From contig JAMLGP010000001.1 of the NCBI GenBank assembly GCA_023957835.1, positions 365,575 to 429,574 of the forward strand: 64,000 nt of DNA. The letters run 5' to 3'. Source of the DNA: Homoserinimonas sp. GTDB lineage: Bacteria > Actinomycetota > Actinomycetes > Actinomycetales > Microbacteriaceae. The notes below the pieces were generated by a model, which was not told the origin of the DNA, searched no databases, and saw nothing but the letters and a program-made list of their open reading frames with translations. The translations under genes were made by a program, and so were the position numbers. Positions 61,384 to 64,000 of this stretch are shown one piece after another. Position 1 is the stretch's first letter, and each line of letters opens with the position of its first letter.

Positions 61384-62457
61384 GTGACTGGTCAGTGGCG
61401 AGGAGTCATCCGCGAGTACTTCGATCGGCTGCCGGTAAGTGAATCGACTCCGATTGTGACTCTCGGAGAAGGTGGGACGCCGCTTCTTGAAGCCCCCGCC
61501 ATTTCTGAGCGCACAGGTGCAGAGGTCTGGATCAAGTTCGAGGGCATGAATCCGACCGGCTCGTTCAAAGATCGGGGGATGACGCTGGCCGTTTCAAAGG
61601 CGGTTGAACGTGGTGCCAGGGCGGTAGTTTGTGCTTCAACCGGAAACACCTCCGCTTCCGCTGCTGCCTACGCCACCCGGGCCGGCATCACCTCCGCGGT
61701 TCTGGTTCCTCAGGGCAAGATTGCAATGGGAAAACTTAGTCAGGCAGTTGCCCACGGAGCGCAAATTGTGCAGATCAGGGGAAACTTCGATGATTGCCTG
61801 GACATCGCAAGAGAACTCGCCGAAAAGTATCCGGTCCACCTCGTGAACTCGGTAAATGACGATCGGATCGAGGGCCAGAAAACAGCGGCCTTCGAAGTCA
61901 TAGAGGTTCTGGACGCTGCTCCCAACTTTCATTTTCTTCCGCTCGGCAACGCCGGCAACTACACCGCTTACCACCGGGGCTATCGTGAGGGGCTCGATAG
62001 AGGTGCAATCGATTCGCTGCCGAGAATGTTCGGATTCCAGGCGGCTGGCAGTGCCCCGATGGTTCTCGGCCACGTCGTAAAGGAGCCGGAGACCATCGCG
62101 AGCGCGATTCGAATCGGAAATCCCGCCTCATGGGAAAAGGCTCTGGTGGCCAGGGACGACAGTTCTGGCTATTTCGGAATGCAAACCGACGAGCAGATCC
62201 TCTGCGCCCACAGACTGCTCTCTTCCGAGGTTGGAATTTTCGTTGAGCCGGCCTCGGCGATCGGAGTGGCCGGACTGCTTGACCGGGCAGAGGCTGGCCT
62301 CATTCCAAAAGGCTCAAAGGTCGTGGTTACGGTCACCGGGCACGGACTAAAGGACCCCCATTGGGCGCTCAGGCGAGAAGACGGCTCCGAGGTAACTCCG
62401 ACGGTTCTGGACGCAGACACCGATTCAGTTGCAGAATCCCTTGGACTTCACGAATGA
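61384..62457 (+). CDS. thrC: Threonine synthase
   Basis: PLP enzyme that converts O-phosphohomoserine to threonine. The 357 residues include the PLP lysine in [10 protein letters not shown] (Lys62), [15 protein letters not shown] near 82-96 and a phosphate loop [11 protein letters not shown] near 185-195. A GTG start lies two bases after the hom stop, and its own stop overlaps thrB by four bases. Confidence 0.96.
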   Translation: MTGQWRGVIREYFDRLPVSESTPIVTLGEGGTPLLEAPAISERTGAEVWIKFEGMNPTGSFKDRGMTLAVSKAVERGARAVVCASTGNTSASAAAYATRAGITSAVLVPQGKIAMGKLSQAVAHGAQIVQIRGNFDDCLDIARELAEKYPVHLVNSVNDDRIEGQKTAAFEVIEVLDAAPNFHFLPLGNAGNYTAYHRGYREGLDRGAIDSLPRMFGFQAAGSAPMVLGHVVKEPETIASAIRIGNPASWEKALVARDDSSGYFGMQTDEQILCAHRLLSSEVGIFVEPASAIGVAGLLDRAEAGLIPKGSKVVVTVTGHGLKDPHWALRREDGSEVTPTVLDADTDSVAESLGLHE

Positions 62458-63404
62458 TGAACTCCCGAGAAATTCCGGCGGGCACGAGCGTTCAGGTCAA
62501 GGTTCCGGCAACGACCGCGAACCTCGGCCCGGGCTTCGACACTCTGGGACTCGCCCTTTCGCTCTATGACGAGCTGACTGTGACCGTGAGGCAAGCCGCC
62601 GGAGTTACCGTCAAGGTTTTCGGGGTGGGCGAAGGGGAAGTTGCCACTGACGAATCGAATCTCGTTGCCAGATCTATTCGCCACGTTTTTGACAGCGTCG
62701 GTATGGAAATGCCGGGACTGGAGATTGAAGCTCGGAATTCGATTCCGCACAGCAGGGGACTCGGCTCATCAGGAGCGGCGATAGTCTCCGGGGTGATGGC
62801 GGCCAAAGGGCTGCTCGAAGGGCTCGTCGAATTCAGTTCAGACAGGCTCCTTGAGCTTGCGACCGACATGGAGGGGCATCCCGACAATGTGGCGCCAGCG
62901 CTGTTTGGCGGGCTGACGATCGCCTGGGTGGGAGATGCCGGTCCGAAGTTCAAGAAGCTCATTGCCCACAGGGGAGTCTCTGCCGCCGTTTTTGTGCCGG
63001 AGGCTGCCATGTCGACCGCGCTTGCTCGCAGTCTGCAACCCAGCTCGGTTCCGCACGAAGATGCAATCTTCAATGTTTCAAGAAGTGCGCTGTTGATCGC
63101 GGCGCTCGTTCAAAGTCCGGAGCTGCTTCTTGACGCGACTGAGGATCGACTGCACCAGAGCTATCGGGCCAGCGCGATGAAGGAAACGGATGCGGTGATC
63201 CACATGCTTCGAAAGAACGGTCTCGCCGCAGTTGTTTCCGGAGCGGGTCCTTCGGTGCTCGTTTTGTGCAGCGATCCGAGCCAGCGGCTGGTTGCCGCGG
63301 AGCTCGTGGAGAAGAATTCAAGTGCACACTGGACGCCGTTGCTTCTGGCCGTTGATTTCAAAGGTGCTACAGTTGTGGTGCATCCGGTAGAAGGCTCCGA
63401 CTGA
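62454..63404 (+). CDS. thrB: Homoserine kinase
   Basis: Phosphorylates homoserine for threonine synthase. The 316-residue GHMP kinase has [18 protein letters not shown] near 17-34, the ATP loop [16 protein letters not shown] near 98-113 and GAGPSVLVL near 264-272. The frame is open from 62361 inside thrC, but the ATG at 62454 overlaps the thrC stop and fits the family; ATG 62457 follows directly. It ends the lysA-hom-thrC-thrB run; rho starts about 150 bases later. Confidence 0.96.
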   Translation: MMNSREIPAGTSVQVKVPATTANLGPGFDTLGLALSLYDELTVTVRQAAGVTVKVFGVGEGEVATDESNLVARSIRHVFDSVGMEMPGLEIEARNSIPHSRGLGSSGAAIVSGVMAAKGLLEGLVEFSSDRLLELATDMEGHPDNVAPALFGGLTIAWVGDAGPKFKKLIAHRGVSAAVFVPEAAMSTALARSLQPSSVPHEDAIFNVSRSALLIAALVQSPELLLDATEDRLHQSYRASAMKETDAVIHMLRKNGLAAVVSGAGPSVLVLCSDPSQRLVAAELVEKNSSAHWTPLLLAVDFKGATVVVHPVEGSD

Positions 63405-63434
63405 CAAGTCGAAGAACCCGGAAGCAATCACAGC

Positions 63435-63471
63435 AAGTCTTCGAGACTTTCACTCTGCGCGTTTGCCGCAG
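63435..63471 (+). other. Two small hairpins in the thrB-rho gap
   Basis: AAGTCT-TCG-AGACTT (63435-63449) and CTGCG with CGCAG (63455-63459, 63467-63471) can each fold in the RNA. Neither is followed by a T run. They could be a weak thrB terminator or part of a leader that controls rho. Confidence 0.35.
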
Positions 63472-63554
63472 CGGTTTGAGGAATCGAAGAATCGATCCCA
63501 ATGTCGCGCCGTGTGAAACCCATACCGGTGCGCAAATGGGGAAGGAAACCCTCA

Positions 63555-64000
63555 TTGACTGACCAAGATGTCCGCCCTGAAGGCCCGGACACCGGCGCCG
63601 ATCTCGCTGCACTCAGCCTGACTGAACTGAAGTCACTCGCAGAGTCGCTGGGAGTCGCCAGCGCCGCCAAATTACGTAAGGGAGAACTCGTGGAGACCAT
63701 CTCCGAGATCCAGGAATCCGATTCGACTGCAGGCGCCGCAAGCCGAGAATCGGAAGACCAAAAGCCTGCAGAAACAACCAGAAAGCGAAGCCCGCGCAGA
63801 GCGAGTGCTGCTGCCGGAACTAATGGCGCCGTTAGCGTCGAGCAGAGCGGGCCAGCGGCAGCCGAGAGCGCCGACTTCGGTGCGAAGGCGCAGCATGAAT
63901 CAGATTCCAACGCCGCGGAAGACACCAGCTACTCTCAGGCCGAGCACGCACCAACTGCGGGCGATGCCGACGAATCGGGCGAAGACGAAGAAGCGACTTC
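63555..64000 (+). CDS. rho: Transcription termination factor Rho (N-terminus only)
   Basis: RNA-dependent helicase that ends transcription. Only the first 148 codons lie in the window. Residues near 19-52 form the Rho N-terminal SAP-like helix bundle (LAALSLTELKSLAESLG and KLRKGELVETI). They are followed by a long Ala/Glu/Ser-rich insert, as seen in actinobacterial Rho. The ATPase part is beyond the edge. TTG 63555 with AAGGAA eight bases upstream is the preferred start; ATG 63501 is in frame. The hom-thrC-thrB-rho order is standard in actinobacteria. Confidence 0.92.
   Translation, partial: MTDQDVRPEGPDTGADLAALSLTELKSLAESLGVASAAKLRKGELVETISEIQESDSTAGAASRESEDQKPAETTRKRSPRRASAAAGTNGAVSVEQSGPAAAESADFGAKAQHESDSNAAEDTSYSQAEHAPTAGDADESGEDEEAT

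Noticed and set aside
1..64000. CRISPR arrays, insertion sequences, prophage genes
   Set aside because: No regularly spaced repeats, transposase-like proteins or phage structural genes were seen anywhere in the window.

Overview
The window reads as a stretch of core chromosome from an actinobacterium, most likely a Microbacteriaceae member of moderate GC. This is inferred from a single-chain Kgd-type 2-oxoglutarate enzyme, a SigH/RsrA pair, GuaB1 beside Kgd, the hom-thrC-thrB-rho order, a minimal Tad pilus locus, many GTG and TTG starts, and many promoters that look leaderless. No species can be named. No insertion sequence, prophage or CRISPR array was seen. About 60 protein genes, one tRNA and one tmRNA fill the sequence, and no gene-free stretch reaches 300 bases.

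Layout: 1-7263 holds NAD salvage (pncB, partial), murI, rph, two inserted genes (a GNAT-like protein and an LAATG-anchored surface protein), rdgB, a CDF metal exporter and an Nramp importer. 7281-8174 holds dedA and tRNA-Leu(UAG). 8289-14578 is a compact Tad/Flp pilus locus (ATPase, TadB, TadC, pilin, three pseudopilin-like proteins), interrupted by a HAAS-type membrane protein. 14617-16535 holds a LysE exporter and an MFS transporter. 16604-20066 holds prfB, ftsE, ftsX and smpB, and 22403-22775 is the tmRNA that SmpB serves. Between them lie a SIMPL protein and succinate-semialdehyde dehydrogenase. A Fic gene with a palindromic operator follows the tmRNA.

24117-29997 holds a DHA2 exporter, then aroA-rsgA-hisN divergent from sigH-rsrA. 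30029-32975 is a DUF5666 membrane protein divergent from an OmpR-type two-component system. 33014-38513 holds kgd divergent from guaB1. 38589-43074 holds two CNNM proteins, nnrD and a GT-C-like membrane protein. 43012-46167 is a three-gene unit of histidine kinase, kinase-like membrane protein and LuxR-type regulator. 46238-48836 holds metX and metY, 48993-51679 an M20 amidohydrolase with an MFS transporter, and 51721-54175 ung and an ABC-2 exporter. 54195-58557 holds glgX divergent from a cysteine desulfurase and mnmA, which together supply sulfur to tRNA. 58635-64000 runs lysA-hom-thrC-thrB-rho.

Linked functions include aspartate-family biosynthesis (lysA, hom, thrC, thrB, metX, metY), a possible 2-oxoglutarate to succinate bypass (Kgd plus SSADH), ribosome rescue (SmpB, tmRNA, RF2) and redox stress control (SigH, RsrA). 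The points most worth a second look are a 17-bp inverted repeat bracketing the tmRNA gene, the fic palindrome lying over its own leaderless promoter, the kinase/pseudo-kinase/regulator unit with a C-rich palindrome, and a recurring TANNNT box about six bases ahead of start codons. All positions and motifs were read by eye, without alignments or searches.
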